A stretch of 64,000 nucleotides of DNA from JAGXTF01 sp044224315 (GCA_044224315.1 JBGAKR010000002.1:62001-126000), one strand, 5' to 3'; positions 55,403 through 63,164 are shown, numbered from the stretch's first letter. Program-made: numbers and translations. The notes: generated by a model from the letters alone, not told the origin.

Positions 55403-57536
55403 CCTAAATATTGAACAACAATTAAAGTTGTATCAGAATGCTAATAATGATGCAGCAAGTATAAAAGCTAATTTTGTAATACGCCTGCAGGAGTTTGAAC
55501 TCATCATAGAAGATTTATTGCGAAAAAAAACGAATGACCCAGTCCAACATGAACTCATTCTTGGAAGACGTGGAAGCGGAAAATCCACGCTGCTTCGTCG
55601 CATACAAATCGAAATACAGGAAAGTCCTATATTACAAAATAAATATATCGTCATAAACTTGGCTGAAGAGCAAGCCAACATATACAGACTGCTCGACCTT
55701 TGGGAAGAAATATTAAAAGAAATAGCTCATCAAACCGATGAGGTAATTGAACTAAAAAAATACTCGGAATTTAAAAATGACCATTCTTATTCACGATACT
55801 TGTTTTCCGAAATCGAAAAACTACTTACAGAAAACAAAAGAAAAGCTGTGGTTTTAATTGACAATATAGACCGCATTTTGGATAGTAGCGCATTTGATGA
55901 CAAATTGTTGCGTGAATCATTTTTAAATTTTAATAATCTCAAATTTATAGGAGGCAGCACGCGTATGACCGAACATTTTTGGAGATACGACAAACCATTT
56001 TATGATTTCTTTAGAATTCACAGACTCCATGCCTTATCTAATGCAGAAATGAAACTATTACTAAACCAATGGAGCACTATATTAAATTGTCCTCCAATAA
56101 TAGAATTTGTCAAGAACAATCCAGGCAAAATCGAAACTATAAGAATTTTAACCGATGGATTACCCAGAACACTTTTGATTTTCATCCAGTTGCTAGTACA
56201 AAAAACTAACCTAGAAGGATATGATTATCTCAGGGGAATTATGGACAAAGTAACACCCCTATATCAAGAAAGAATAAACAACTTGCCACCAGCGCACAGA
56301 AAAATCATTCTTAACATGGCATTTATTTGGGAGTCATGCACAACGAAACAACTTTCTGAAGTCTGTAAAATGGAGAGCAAATTAATCTCCGCACATTTAA
56401 AACAACTTTCAGACGGTGGACTTGTTGACAAATTAGGCACTCAGAATAAAAACTATCTATATCGAATATCCGAACGATTTTTTAACTTATGGTTAATTAT
56501 GACCCAAGGAAGTCCGACAGAAAAAAGGCGTGCAAGATGGTTAACAATATTTTTGGAAAGTTGGTACTCTGAAAATGAAATTATGAGAATGGCAGAAATA
56601 CATTTAAAAGAACTCAATGATATTGAGATAAACGATACCCGCAGATTAGCACAAACCAAAGCTCTAATTCAATCCAAATTTATATCACCTTTTATGCGTG
56701 ATGAATTAATAAATATCTCAAGAGAAAAAGGTATTGCCAAAACGGAACTTTTGCCCTTACCTGATAAGTATATTGAATTAAAAGAATCCATAGACAAACT
56801 CTACAAAGAAGGTAAATATGAATCTGCATTGAACCAATGTAATGAAATTGAGCAAAATAGCGATCCATGGAAGTTCTATATGATGGGCCTGTTACTTAGC
56901 AATTTAAACAAAGTTAAAGAGGCCGAAAAATACTATTTAAATGCTATTAACATGGAATATTGGAAAGCACTGTATCCTCTTACTAAAATATACTTAACAA
57001 ATAATAAATTCAATGCTGCTGAAAACTTATATATAAAAGTTATAAAAAATAAAAAAGAAACATTAAAGGCAAAATTAGGACTTGCGCTGCTCTATTACGA
57101 AACCAATAAAAATCCCAAAAAAGCTTTAGATCTAGTTGACAGCGTATTACCTTTGCTATCAGACGAATTAGTGTGGCAAGAATTGAAAATAATCTTAGAA
57201 ATTTGGAATGGTATTTTCAATGACCTACATAATCGTATTACAATCATAATAAGCAACAATACAGAAGCCGATTGGGGACCTTTTATTCAAGAATTACTGG
57301 TCCATTATCAAACTACAGTAGTTAAAAATATTTTTGAACACGATAAACTCAGCAAGGAACTTCTGGACAAATATCTGATTTACTATTACGCAACCTTAAT
57401 CCTTTCTAATGACAATGATTCTAAAATCAAAATAAGTTTTCCTCCAGAATTTGAAGAACCTTTACAATCTGTGCTTGAATATATTAAATCAATGCAAGCA
57501 CTTTATTATCCAAAAATATCAAAAAAAGAAAAGTGA
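55395..57536 (+). CDS. P-loop ATPase with winged helix and TPR, second of pair
   Basis: 713 residues. Walker A GRRGSGKSTLLRR, Walker B AVVLIDNIDRI, sensor-like FIGGSTRMTEHFW (ORC/Cdc6-like ATPase layout), winged helix (TTKQLSEVCKMESKLISAHL, about 310-370), then tetratricopeptide-like repeats (about 470-600). The N-ATPase plus helical-repeat sensor layout recalls STAND-type signal-transducing ATPases, some of which act in phage defence; that role is inference. Translationally coupled to the first ATPase. Confidence 0.85.
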   Translation: MDNLNIEQQLKLYQNANNDAASIKANFVIRLQEFELIIEDLLRKKTNDPVQHELILGRRGSGKSTLLRRIQIEIQESPILQNKYIVINLAEEQANIYRLLDLWEEILKEIAHQTDEVIELKKYSEFKNDHSYSRYLFSEIEKLLTENKRKAVVLIDNIDRILDSSAFDDKLLRESFLNFNNLKFIGGSTRMTEHFWRYDKPFYDFFRIHRLHALSNAEMKLLLNQWSTILNCPPIIEFVKNNPGKIETIRILTDGLPRTLLIFIQLLVQKTNLEGYDYLRGIMDKVTPLYQERINNLPPAHRKIILNMAFIWESCTTKQLSEVCKMESKLISAHLKQLSDGGLVDKLGTQNKNYLYRISERFFNLWLIMTQGSPTEKRRARWLTIFLESWYSENEIMRMAEIHLKELNDIEINDTRRLAQTKALIQSKFISPFMRDELINISREKGIAKTELLPLPDKYIELKESIDKLYKEGKYESALNQCNEIEQNSDPWKFYMMGLLLSNLNKVKEAEKYYLNAINMEYWKALYPLTKIYLTNNKFNAAENLYIKVIKNKKETLKAKLGLALLYYETNKNPKKALDLVDSVLPLLSDELVWQELKIILEIWNGIFNDLHNRITIIISNNTEADWGPFIQELLVHYQTTVVKNIFEHDKLSKELLDKYLIYYYATLILSNDNDSKIKISFPPEFEEPLQSVLEYIKSMQALYYPKISKKEK

Positions 57537-57542
57537 ATCTGA

Positions 57543-58622
57543 TTACAACTGTTGCACATAACTCCCCACAAAACCACATTCTTTGAGGTAATGACTGCAA
57601 CCCCGGCATGGCAAAGGAACTTCTTTGGCATAGGGCGTATCTCCAAACATGGCCCTGGCACCTTGGTAATTGGCATTGTTCCAAACTTCTTTCAAATCCT
57701 GCTGCAACAAATTGCCAAATGCTTCGCTTTTGCGAAATGAGAGAGAACAGGGAAACAAAGTGCCATCGCTGTTTACATACACACTACTCCACAAACTTCC
57801 GCATAAATCGGGCACCTCCCTAAGGGTTGCGGGCGCCTGGCGGATATCATCGGCAAATGCATAAATATCGCATAAATGCGGACTTCCGGTAAACACTTCA
57901 AACTCATCCACACCCATATCTGCGGCCATTTTACGGGCTTGATCCAACTCGTGTTTATTGTGTTCAAAAACCAAATATTTCCAGGTAATTATGGGGTATT
58001 TACTATTTAATCTTTTGCGGGTTTCAAGCATAATTTTCAGGTTTTCGAGCACCTTATTCAAATTGCCTTTTACCCTGTATTTGCGGTAGGTTTCATCCGT
58101 GGCTCCGTCAATACTTAAATAAATATGGGTAAGTCCGGATTTTACTGCATTTTCGGCCAGTTTTTCGTTGAAATGATTAAAATTACTGTGGATGGTACTG
58201 CCCACCTGGTGTGCTTCGGCATGGGCTATCATTTCAAATAAATTTTTATTTAAAAAGGGTTCACCCCAATTGTAAAGCGCAACACTTAATGCCTGTTTTT
58301 CTACTTGCGCAAAAATGGTTTTAAAATCATTCATAGCCAAAAAACAGGGATCTATCATTTCGGGATGCTTTATACCTGTATGGCAGCCCGGGCAGCGCAG
58401 ATTGCAAAAATTTCCCGGGTCGATGGTGACTTTGTAGGGTAAACTTTTCAGCTGTACCCGTTTTTGTTTTAATTCTGCTTTATTAAGCAAAATATTTTTT
58501 ACTTTAGAAGCATTTCCATACTTCCTCAAATAGTAAAAATACTTTTGATAGACTGATAATGGACGCAAAACGCCAGCAAAAGAAAATGATAAAAGCGGGA
58601 TTGAATGTGACCTGGGTCTCAT
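57543..58622 (-). CDS. radical SAM protein with SPASM domain
   Basis: 359 residues. The [4Fe-4S] motif CNLRCPGC (C-x3-C-x2-C), a TIM-like barrel with NWGEPFLNK and YLSIDGATDETYRKYR, and a C-terminal SPASM cysteine set (FPCSLSF...CRGCSHYLKECGF). Such enzymes modify peptides or cofactors. It starts right after the hairpin behind the slipin gene; whether it belongs to the RNA-repair unit is unclear. Confidence 0.88.
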   Translation of the reverse strand: MRPRSHSIPLLSFSFAGVLRPLSVYQKYFYYLRKYGNASKVKNILLNKAELKQKRVQLKSLPYKVTIDPGNFCNLRCPGCHTGIKHPEMIDPCFLAMNDFKTIFAQVEKQALSVALYNWGEPFLNKNLFEMIAHAEAHQVGSTIHSNFNHFNEKLAENAVKSGLTHIYLSIDGATDETYRKYRVKGNLNKVLENLKIMLETRKRLNSKYPIITWKYLVFEHNKHELDQARKMAADMGVDEFEVFTGSPHLCDIYAFADDIRQAPATLREVPDLCGSLWSSVYVNSDGTLFPCSLSFRKSEAFGNLLQQDLKEVWNNANYQGARAMFGDTPYAKEVPLPCRGCSHYLKECGFVGSYVQQL

Positions 58623-58624
58623 TT

Positions 58625-58658
58625 AAATAAAGAATCCCCTTGCGGGGACCCTTTATTT
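58625..58658 (-). terminator. hairpin behind the slipin gene
   Basis: AAATAAAG and CTTTATTT flank an inner CCCC/GGGG stem. The right arm contains the slipin stop codon and the left arm ends three bases before the radical SAM ATG. Partial terminator or processing site. Confidence 0.6.
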
Positions 58659-59756
58659 AACCGGAGCAAAGAGTTGCTTTAATTGATCGGCAACACCGGT
58701 ATTGCCGTGCAGAGAAATATTGCTGATTTTATCGGCAATTTTTTCCAGGTATTCCATTTCTTTCAAACGGTATAGCATGGCATTGTCTTCCATCAGCTTG
58801 GCTGTATTCAGCAAACTGCGGGTTGTTGAAGTTTCTTCACGGCGCATGATGGCATTGGCCTCGGCTTGCTTTTCGGCAATCAAAACCTTGTTCATGATAT
58901 CGCGCACTTCACCGGGTAAAATTAAATCCCGAATTCCCAGATCGCTGATTTCTACACCTAATTCGGCTGCTGCACTGCGCAAATCTTCCAACATTTCTGT
59001 GGCGATTTTTTCTTTGGCAGCCAGCAACAAATTCAGGCTCAAAGAACCCAGGTATTTGCGCAACAACAATTGTATTTGTACATACAAATGTTTTTCGAAA
59101 TTCCGATTCTCCACAAGGGCTTTCAGCACATCTACCACACGGTAAGAGGCAAACGCATTTACCCGCAAGGCCACTTTATCCGCACTCAAAATTTCCTGAC
59201 CCGTAATTTCCAATTGCGTAATTCGCAAATCGGTTTTTTGCATCAAAACAACAATGCTGTTTTTTACAAAGTAATAGGTACCGGGTTCCAAAATGGCCTG
59301 CAATTTTCCGTCAACCAGCAAAACTCCTTTTTCGTATGCCTCCACTGTGCAACTGCGTACAAAAGGAGCCAGCAAGGGATGACTTAAAACAGCACGGTCG
59401 ATATTTTCAGGAAATTCAACCTGGCTCAGGTCTATTTTCTGAAATTTAATTTCGGCCAGATTTTTCAAAAACAAATAGCTACCTGCATTTAAAATACGGG
59501 TAAAAATTCCGTTTATGTATACCAGCGCAATTTCATTCTCAGTTATTGAAATTAATTCGGCATGTTCCATCAACTGCACATTGGCTTCAACCGCCAGTTT
59601 GTATTGGGCTTCCACCGAAAAGGGATTCAACCCAATCAGGAACTCCACATGCTGGTTATTGCCCAGAAAATAAATTCCGTCAGTTAATACTTTTACCAAT
59701 CGGCCACGTTGAAAAACAAGGCCCAGTTCATTTGCGTTGATTCTAACAACTTTCAT
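58653..59756 (-). CDS. slipin-like SPFH (band 7) protein of RtcB operon
   Basis: 367 residues. Three copies of a similar hairpin unit in the first 165 residues (GLVFQRGRLVKVLTDGIYFL, IALVYINGIFTRILNAGSYLF, GVLLVDGKLQAILEPGTYYF) lead into the SPFH domain (KVALRVNAFASYRVVDVLKAL, LGVEISDLGIRDLILPGEVRDIMNKV). No transmembrane segment. Slipins without an anchor are found in bacterial RtcB operons and may assemble with the ligase; the mechanism is unknown. Confidence 0.9.
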   Translation of the reverse strand: MKVVRINANELGLVFQRGRLVKVLTDGIYFLGNNQHVEFLIGLNPFSVEAQYKLAVEANVQLMEHAELISITENEIALVYINGIFTRILNAGSYLFLKNLAEIKFQKIDLSQVEFPENIDRAVLSHPLLAPFVRSCTVEAYEKGVLLVDGKLQAILEPGTYYFVKNSIVVLMQKTDLRITQLEITGQEILSADKVALRVNAFASYRVVDVLKALVENRNFEKHLYVQIQLLLRKYLGSLSLNLLLAAKEKIATEMLEDLRSAAAELGVEISDLGIRDLILPGEVRDIMNKVLIAEKQAEANAIMRREETSTTRSLLNTAKLMEDNAMLYRLKEMEYLEKIADKISNISLHGNTGVADQLKQLFAPVK

Positions 59757-59945
59757 TTTTTTCCTTTCATTTTATTTTTTTTACATTGTGTTTTCTAAAA
59801 ATAACCATACTGTTTTTTCACCCTTCCAAAACGGGATTATAGCGTTATACCACTTACAAAACCACCGCATATTTTCTGAATAAATTCAAAGAATATTCCA
59901 GCGATCCCGATCCTGGTTTCCGGCCATATTCGCAGGCTTGTAGGG

Positions 59946-59991
59946 GCTGTTTTTTAATTGTATGGAGGCAATTTAAAACCGAAAAAACAGC
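59946..59991 (-). other. long hairpin before the slipin gene
   Basis: GCTGTTTTTT and AAAAAACAGC form a perfect 10-bp outer stem, with AATTG/CAATT inside. It lies 190 bases before the slipin ATG and could end or stabilise the upstream noncoding RNA. Confidence 0.55.
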
Positions 59992-60014
59992 ATGGTACAT
60001 TTTCGCTATTTTTG

Positions 60015-60029
60015 TGAGTAGCGTACTCA
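60015..60029 (-). other. hairpin after tRNA-like module 2
   Basis: TGAGTA/TACTCA with a 3-base loop; an alternative CGCTA/TAGCG pairing overlaps it. Part of the noncoding RNA. Confidence 0.45.
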
Positions 60030-60037
60030 TTTTTTCA

Positions 60038-60106
60038 ATGGATTTTCAGTCCATTACTCTACCGCTGAGTTATCCGTACCTAAAACGGAGCAGGATTCGA
60101 ACCTGC
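60038..60106 (-). ncRNA. tRNA-like module 2, circularly permuted (Phe-like anticodon)
   Basis: Minus strand, 5' to 3': T-arm GCAGG-TTCGAAT-CCTGC (60,106-60,090); TCCGT (60,089-60,085); 7-base loop; ACGGA (60,077-60,073), which pairs with TCCGT as an acceptor stem; TA; D-arm ACTC-AGCGGTA-GAGT (60,070-60,056); A; anticodon-like hairpin ATGGA-CTGAAAA-TCCAT (60,054-60,038) with GAA in the loop. The order T-arm, acceptor, D-arm, anticodon is permuted relative to a tRNA. See the finding on this region. Confidence 0.75.
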
Positions 60107-60114
60107 GACAAATC

Positions 60115-60180
60115 GGATATGTTTAACCAATAAACTATTGCATTTTTCATGCAAGCGGGAATCGAACCCACTTCCTATCC
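60115..60180 (-). ncRNA. tRNA-like module 1, circularly permuted
   Basis: Minus strand, 5' to 3': GGATA (60,180-60,176); GGAA; T-arm GTGGG-TTCGATT-CCCGC (60,171-60,155); TTGCA; 7-base loop; TGCAA (60,142-60,138), pairing with TTGCA; TA; D-arm GTTT-ATTGGTT-AAAC (60,135-60,121); A; TATCC (60,119-60,115), pairing with GGATA as an anticodon stem. The 3' half of a tRNA precedes the 5' half, with the acceptor stem closed by a loop. Same order as in module 2 and as described for the tRNA-mimic domain of bacterial YrlA RNAs. Confidence 0.78.
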
Positions 60181-60210
60181 ATGGTGATCAAAGTAATTCT
60201 CATTGCAGCA

Positions 60211-60235
60211 TATCCTGCGGTCAGCGACCCGGATA
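60211..60235 (-). other. hairpin with TATCC/GGATA arms upstream of module 1
   Basis: TATCC-g-GGTC-gct-GACC-gca-GGATA. The arms are identical to those of module 1's anticodon stem, so the two structures can exchange partners. Confidence 0.55.
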
Positions 60236-60293
60236 CTATGTGGCAATTCAAAACCAACATCGTGGGCAAATCCGACACTTTTGACCCTTTTTC

Positions 60294-60306
60294 TGCGCCA
60301 GGCGCA
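60294..60306 (-). other. short hairpin TGCGC/GCGCA
   Basis: A 13-base inverted repeat with a 3-base loop, followed by AAAAA, between rtcB and module 1. Confidence 0.35.
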
Positions 60307-60316
60307 ATATTTTTAC

Positions 60317-60352
60317 AGGGCCAGGGCATGGCATCTATGCCCCGGTATCCCT
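60317..60352 (-). other. strong hairpin immediately after rtcB
   Basis: AGGG/CCCT outer pairs and CC.GGGCAT/ATGCCC.GG inner stem (nine pairs) with a 7-base loop, six bases after the rtcB stop. No T-run. Possible processing site or 5' boundary of the noncoding RNA. Confidence 0.6.
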
Positions 60353-60358
60353 GATATA

Positions 60359-61774
60359 TTAATCTTCGCGACTTCCATCATCGGCCATACGCACCATTTT
60401 GGGTGTGAAACGGGCCAATACTTCCACCAAATCGGTTTGGGCAGCCATTACACGGTTTATATCTTTATAAGCCATGGGGGCCTCGTCCAATCCTCCGCCA
60501 ATCAGGGTTACGCCGTGGTCTTTCAATACGGCCCTGAAGTCGGCACGGGGAATATTATTAATGGCAGCAGTGCGGCTCATTTGACGGCCTGCTCCGTGCG
60601 AAGCTGAGTCTAACGAGCTTGCATCACCTTTTCCGCTCACCACAAACCCTGGGGCTGTCATAGAGCCGGGGATAATCCCCAAAACGCCTTTGGCCGCGGG
60701 AGTAGCACCTTTGCGGTGTACAATCACCTCTTGCCCATTGTGTGTTTCTTTCCAGGCAAAGTTGTGGTGATTTTCTACTCTTCCCAATACCACGGCACCA
60801 ATGGCTTTGGTAATGCGTTGGTGAATGATTTCGTGGCAGGCTGAGGCATAGTTACCAGCCAGCGTCATAGCCAACCAGTACTCCTGCCCTGCTTCCGAAT
60901 CCAGATCCAGATACGCCAGATGGGCCGCTTCTCGGGGTAATACGCACAGTTCACGGGCCAATTTGGTATAGTGTCCGGCAAGGGTTGCCCCTAATCCACG
61001 CGAACCTGAGTGGGTAAGCAAGGCCAGGTATTTACCTGGTGCCACACCCAATTCATTATCGGCCTGCAGCAATTCTATTTCACCATACTCCACAAAGTGG
61101 TTACCACCGCCCGAGGTACCCAATTGCGATGCTGCCTTGTCGTACAAGTGTTTCAACATCGGCGTCATTCCGAAGGTATTATCCTCCAAAATGGGGTGCT
61201 CGGCCATGTATTTACCTTTGAAGCCATTACCTGCGCCAAATTTGGTATGTGCAATCAATTCGCGTTTGTAAAACGCAGCATTTTTCTCCAATTGATCGGC
61301 CGGAATATCAAAAATACTCAGGCTCATTCGGCAACCAATATCCACGCCAACGCCGTAGGGTATTACCGCATTATTGGTGGCTAACACACCGCCTATAGGC
61401 AATCCATAGCCATGGTGGGCATCGGGCATTAATGCACCCGAAATTGCAACCGGCAAGCGCACTGCATTTTCCATTTGGCGTATGGCACCTTCTTCTATTT
61501 CAGAAGCTCCGAAAACCACATAAGGCACAGGATCCTTCAACGGAATCACCTCGGGATCTTCCGTCACCACCAGTTTGGCCGCTATTTTACCCAGGTTTTC
61601 ATGCTCCAGGTAATTTTCGGGATGGGCCAAAACATCCTTTAATAGGGTATCCACTTCCTCCTTGGCTTGGAACTTGTAAAATTTATTTACAACCTCCATG
61701 GCTACCGATATAACAGGCGATTCGGGGTATCCCAATGCGCGGATTTCTTTACCGCTTATATTTATTTTTTTCAT
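60359..61774 (-). CDS. rtcB: RtcB RNA-splicing ligase
   Basis: 471 residues. PDAHHGYGLPIGGVLA, GVDIGCRM (metal Cys), GTSGGGNHFVE, HSGSRGLG, NHHNFA, HRKGATPA and the guanylate-accepting His in ASHGAGR. It joins 2',3'-cyclic phosphate or 3'-phosphate to 5'-OH RNA ends with GTP and Mn. In this locus it is followed by two tRNA-like RNAs and a slipin and preceded by an AAA ATPase. Confidence 0.96.
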   Translation of the reverse strand: MKKINISGKEIRALGYPESPVISVAMEVVNKFYKFQAKEEVDTLLKDVLAHPENYLEHENLGKIAAKLVVTEDPEVIPLKDPVPYVVFGASEIEEGAIRQMENAVRLPVAISGALMPDAHHGYGLPIGGVLATNNAVIPYGVGVDIGCRMSLSIFDIPADQLEKNAAFYKRELIAHTKFGAGNGFKGKYMAEHPILEDNTFGMTPMLKHLYDKAASQLGTSGGGNHFVEYGEIELLQADNELGVAPGKYLALLTHSGSRGLGATLAGHYTKLARELCVLPREAAHLAYLDLDSEAGQEYWLAMTLAGNYASACHEIIHQRITKAIGAVVLGRVENHHNFAWKETHNGQEVIVHRKGATPAAKGVLGIIPGSMTAPGFVVSGKGDASSLDSASHGAGRQMSRTAAINNIPRADFRAVLKDHGVTLIGGGLDEAPMAYKDINRVMAAQTDLVEVLARFTPKMVRMADDGSRED

Positions 61775-61786
61775 TGCATTTTTATT

Positions 61787-62011
61787 TTAGTCCCTGGCTA
61801 TTAAACCTTTGCCGAACCCCAGGATTGGTGCGGAAGGGATTGCTTGTTTTACTTCACTCTGGCAGGCAATCTCAGCCAAAGTCATGGGCTCAGTAATTTT
61901 GGTTTTATACCCTAAATGTGCCGACAATTTCTGCGCCTTTTCTACACTTAATTTTCCAAATTCATACCGGGCAATCAAGCGTCCTTGCCGCATCAATGCA
62001 TCATCTACCAT
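61787..62011 (-). pseudogene. C-terminal fragment of the AAA ATPase
   Basis: The 74-residue open frame (VDDALMRQGRLIARYEFGKL...) is in the same frame as the AAA ATPase at 62,051-62,857; exactly 13 codons and one TAA separate them. GRLIARYEF is the C-terminal signature (sensor 2 region) of that ATPase family, so this is its detached tail, not an independent gene. It lies 12 bases before rtcB. Confidence 0.75.
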
Positions 62012-62050
62012 GGTGAGTGGTTTATTAAATGTACAAATAATTTGTGTACA

Positions 62051-62857
62051 TTAATAATCCGACAACAAGCCATCCGAAACGTTGAGCAAACTCGAAACAC
62101 CGCTGTGGTGGCTAATTGCACGATCGGTAATCAAGGTTTCGGCATCCTCTATTACCAAAATACTGTCTCGGTTATTCATCAGCATTTTTATAAAATCAGG
62201 ATGTGAAATTACTTCTCCCATACCAGGTGGAATAAAAATCATTCTTTTTTTCAAAGTCCCAATGAGATAACGCAGGTAGGTAGTTTTGCCAGTACCCGGC
62301 AATCCGTGCAATAGCACTACTCCCTTGTCTGACTTATTATTCAAACGGGTTTTAATAATTTTATCCTTCTCTTTAAATTCGTCCTCATAATACAAATTCA
62401 AATCGAGTTTGGTTTTTTTCACCGGCATAGTATTTAAATCCAAGCCGTGTTTTGTTTGCACCAAAATTGATATTTCGTTTGGCGCACGTTTGGCTCGTCT
62501 TTTAAAAACCTTAAGTAATTTTACCAATTCCTGGGCCTTTGGGTACATGCCATTTCCGTACAAAATTCGCACGCTGCCCGACTCGGTATACACCAATAAT
62601 TGGCTCTTAAATACCGCAGCAAATTCGGTAATTTCCAACATGTGTTTACCTGAGCGGGTATATTGTGTAAAATACCAATGGGCAATTTCACGCGCAAAAA
62701 TTTGTTTTACCTTATTTATTACTTTACTCAACTCCAGGCCATCTAACACTATTGTATTGGGAAAAGAGCGGAAAGCTTGTATATACAAATATACGCCGTC
62801 CAACTGATCCGTATTATAGAGTTGTGTGACTTGTATGTTGCCAATTTCTTTTTTCAT
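62051..62857 (-). CDS. AAA ATPase of the RtcB locus, interrupted by TAA
   Basis: 268 residues from ATG 62,857 to an in-frame TAA. N-terminal helical domain (about 1-190), Walker A GLPGTGKTTYLRYL, Walker B SILVIEDAETLI, ending GLLSDY before the stop. Family members continue through CTFN (sensor 1) and GRLIARYEF; both are present in frame behind the stop (62,050-61,787). An upstream in-frame start to 62,977 exists but would translate through the leader hairpin. BCS1-like ATPase in an RtcB operon; truncated, read-through or a sequencing error. Confidence 0.75.
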   Translation of the reverse strand: MKKEIGNIQVTQLYNTDQLDGVYLYIQAFRSFPNTIVLDGLELSKVINKVKQIFAREIAHWYFTQYTRSGKHMLEITEFAAVFKSQLLVYTESGSVRILYGNGMYPKAQELVKLLKVFKRRAKRAPNEISILVQTKHGLDLNTMPVKKTKLDLNLYYEDEFKEKDKIIKTRLNNKSDKGVVLLHGLPGTGKTTYLRYLIGTLKKRMIFIPPGMGEVISHPDFIKMLMNNRDSILVIEDAETLITDRAISHHSGVSSLLNVSDGLLSDY

Positions 62858-62900
62858 TTTTTTTGTTTTTTTATTTATTGTGCGAAACATTTCAAAGCAT

Positions 62901-62935
62901 GGGGAGAGGCATACAACCAATCCACACCTCTCCCC
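62901..62935 (-). promoter_or_regulatory. leader hairpin of the AAA-rtcB unit
   Basis: GGGGAGAGG and CCTCTCCCC form a perfect 9-bp stem with a 17-base loop, 44 bases before the AAA ATG. No clear -7 box was found nearby. No sigma-54 promoter is recognisable. Confidence 0.55.
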
Positions 62936-63137
62936 TGTTCCGCGTTTTGCCAGATTTTCCACGCAAACCCACATCAAACTCTGGCAGTTTAATACAGGTT
63001 TTTTATCTTTTTTTCAGGCATATTTCTCCCTGCCGAATTCATTCTTATTTAATTCGGGGCATAGAAATACAGGGCACATTTAACTGTGCATTTTTTCCTG
63101 AATCTGGGTTGTAAAATCGGGGATAATTGTAAACAAA

Positions 63138-63164
63138 AAGCCCCGGTTATCCAACCAGGGCTTT
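63138..63164 (-). terminator. terminator of a small minus-strand unit
   Basis: AAAGCCC.GGTT and AACC.GGGCTTT form an 11-bp stem (one mismatch) with an ATCC loop, followed on the minus strand by TTTGTTT. It ends a unit that starts at the promoter 63,289-63,320. Confidence 0.7.

Noticed and set aside
60115..60154. Ordinary linear tRNA made of the module 1 D-arm and module 2 T-arm
   Set aside because: The acceptor strands would be TGCAA and TCCGT, which do not pair, and there is no anticodon arm between TATCC and GCAGG; the permuted reading pairs perfectly.
60147..60329. 60-codon minus-strand open frame between rtcB and slipin
   Set aside because: It runs through the T-arm of module 1 and several hairpins; the RNA structures explain the region better than a protein.
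62051..62053. Selenocysteine or pyrrolysine recoding at the AAA stop
   Set aside because: The codon is TAA, not TGA or TAG, and no SECIS-like element was seen; nonsense mutation or error is simpler.
63074..63096. Plus-strand terminator GCACA/TGTGC with T-run
   Set aside because: The stem is only five base pairs and no plus-strand gene precedes it.
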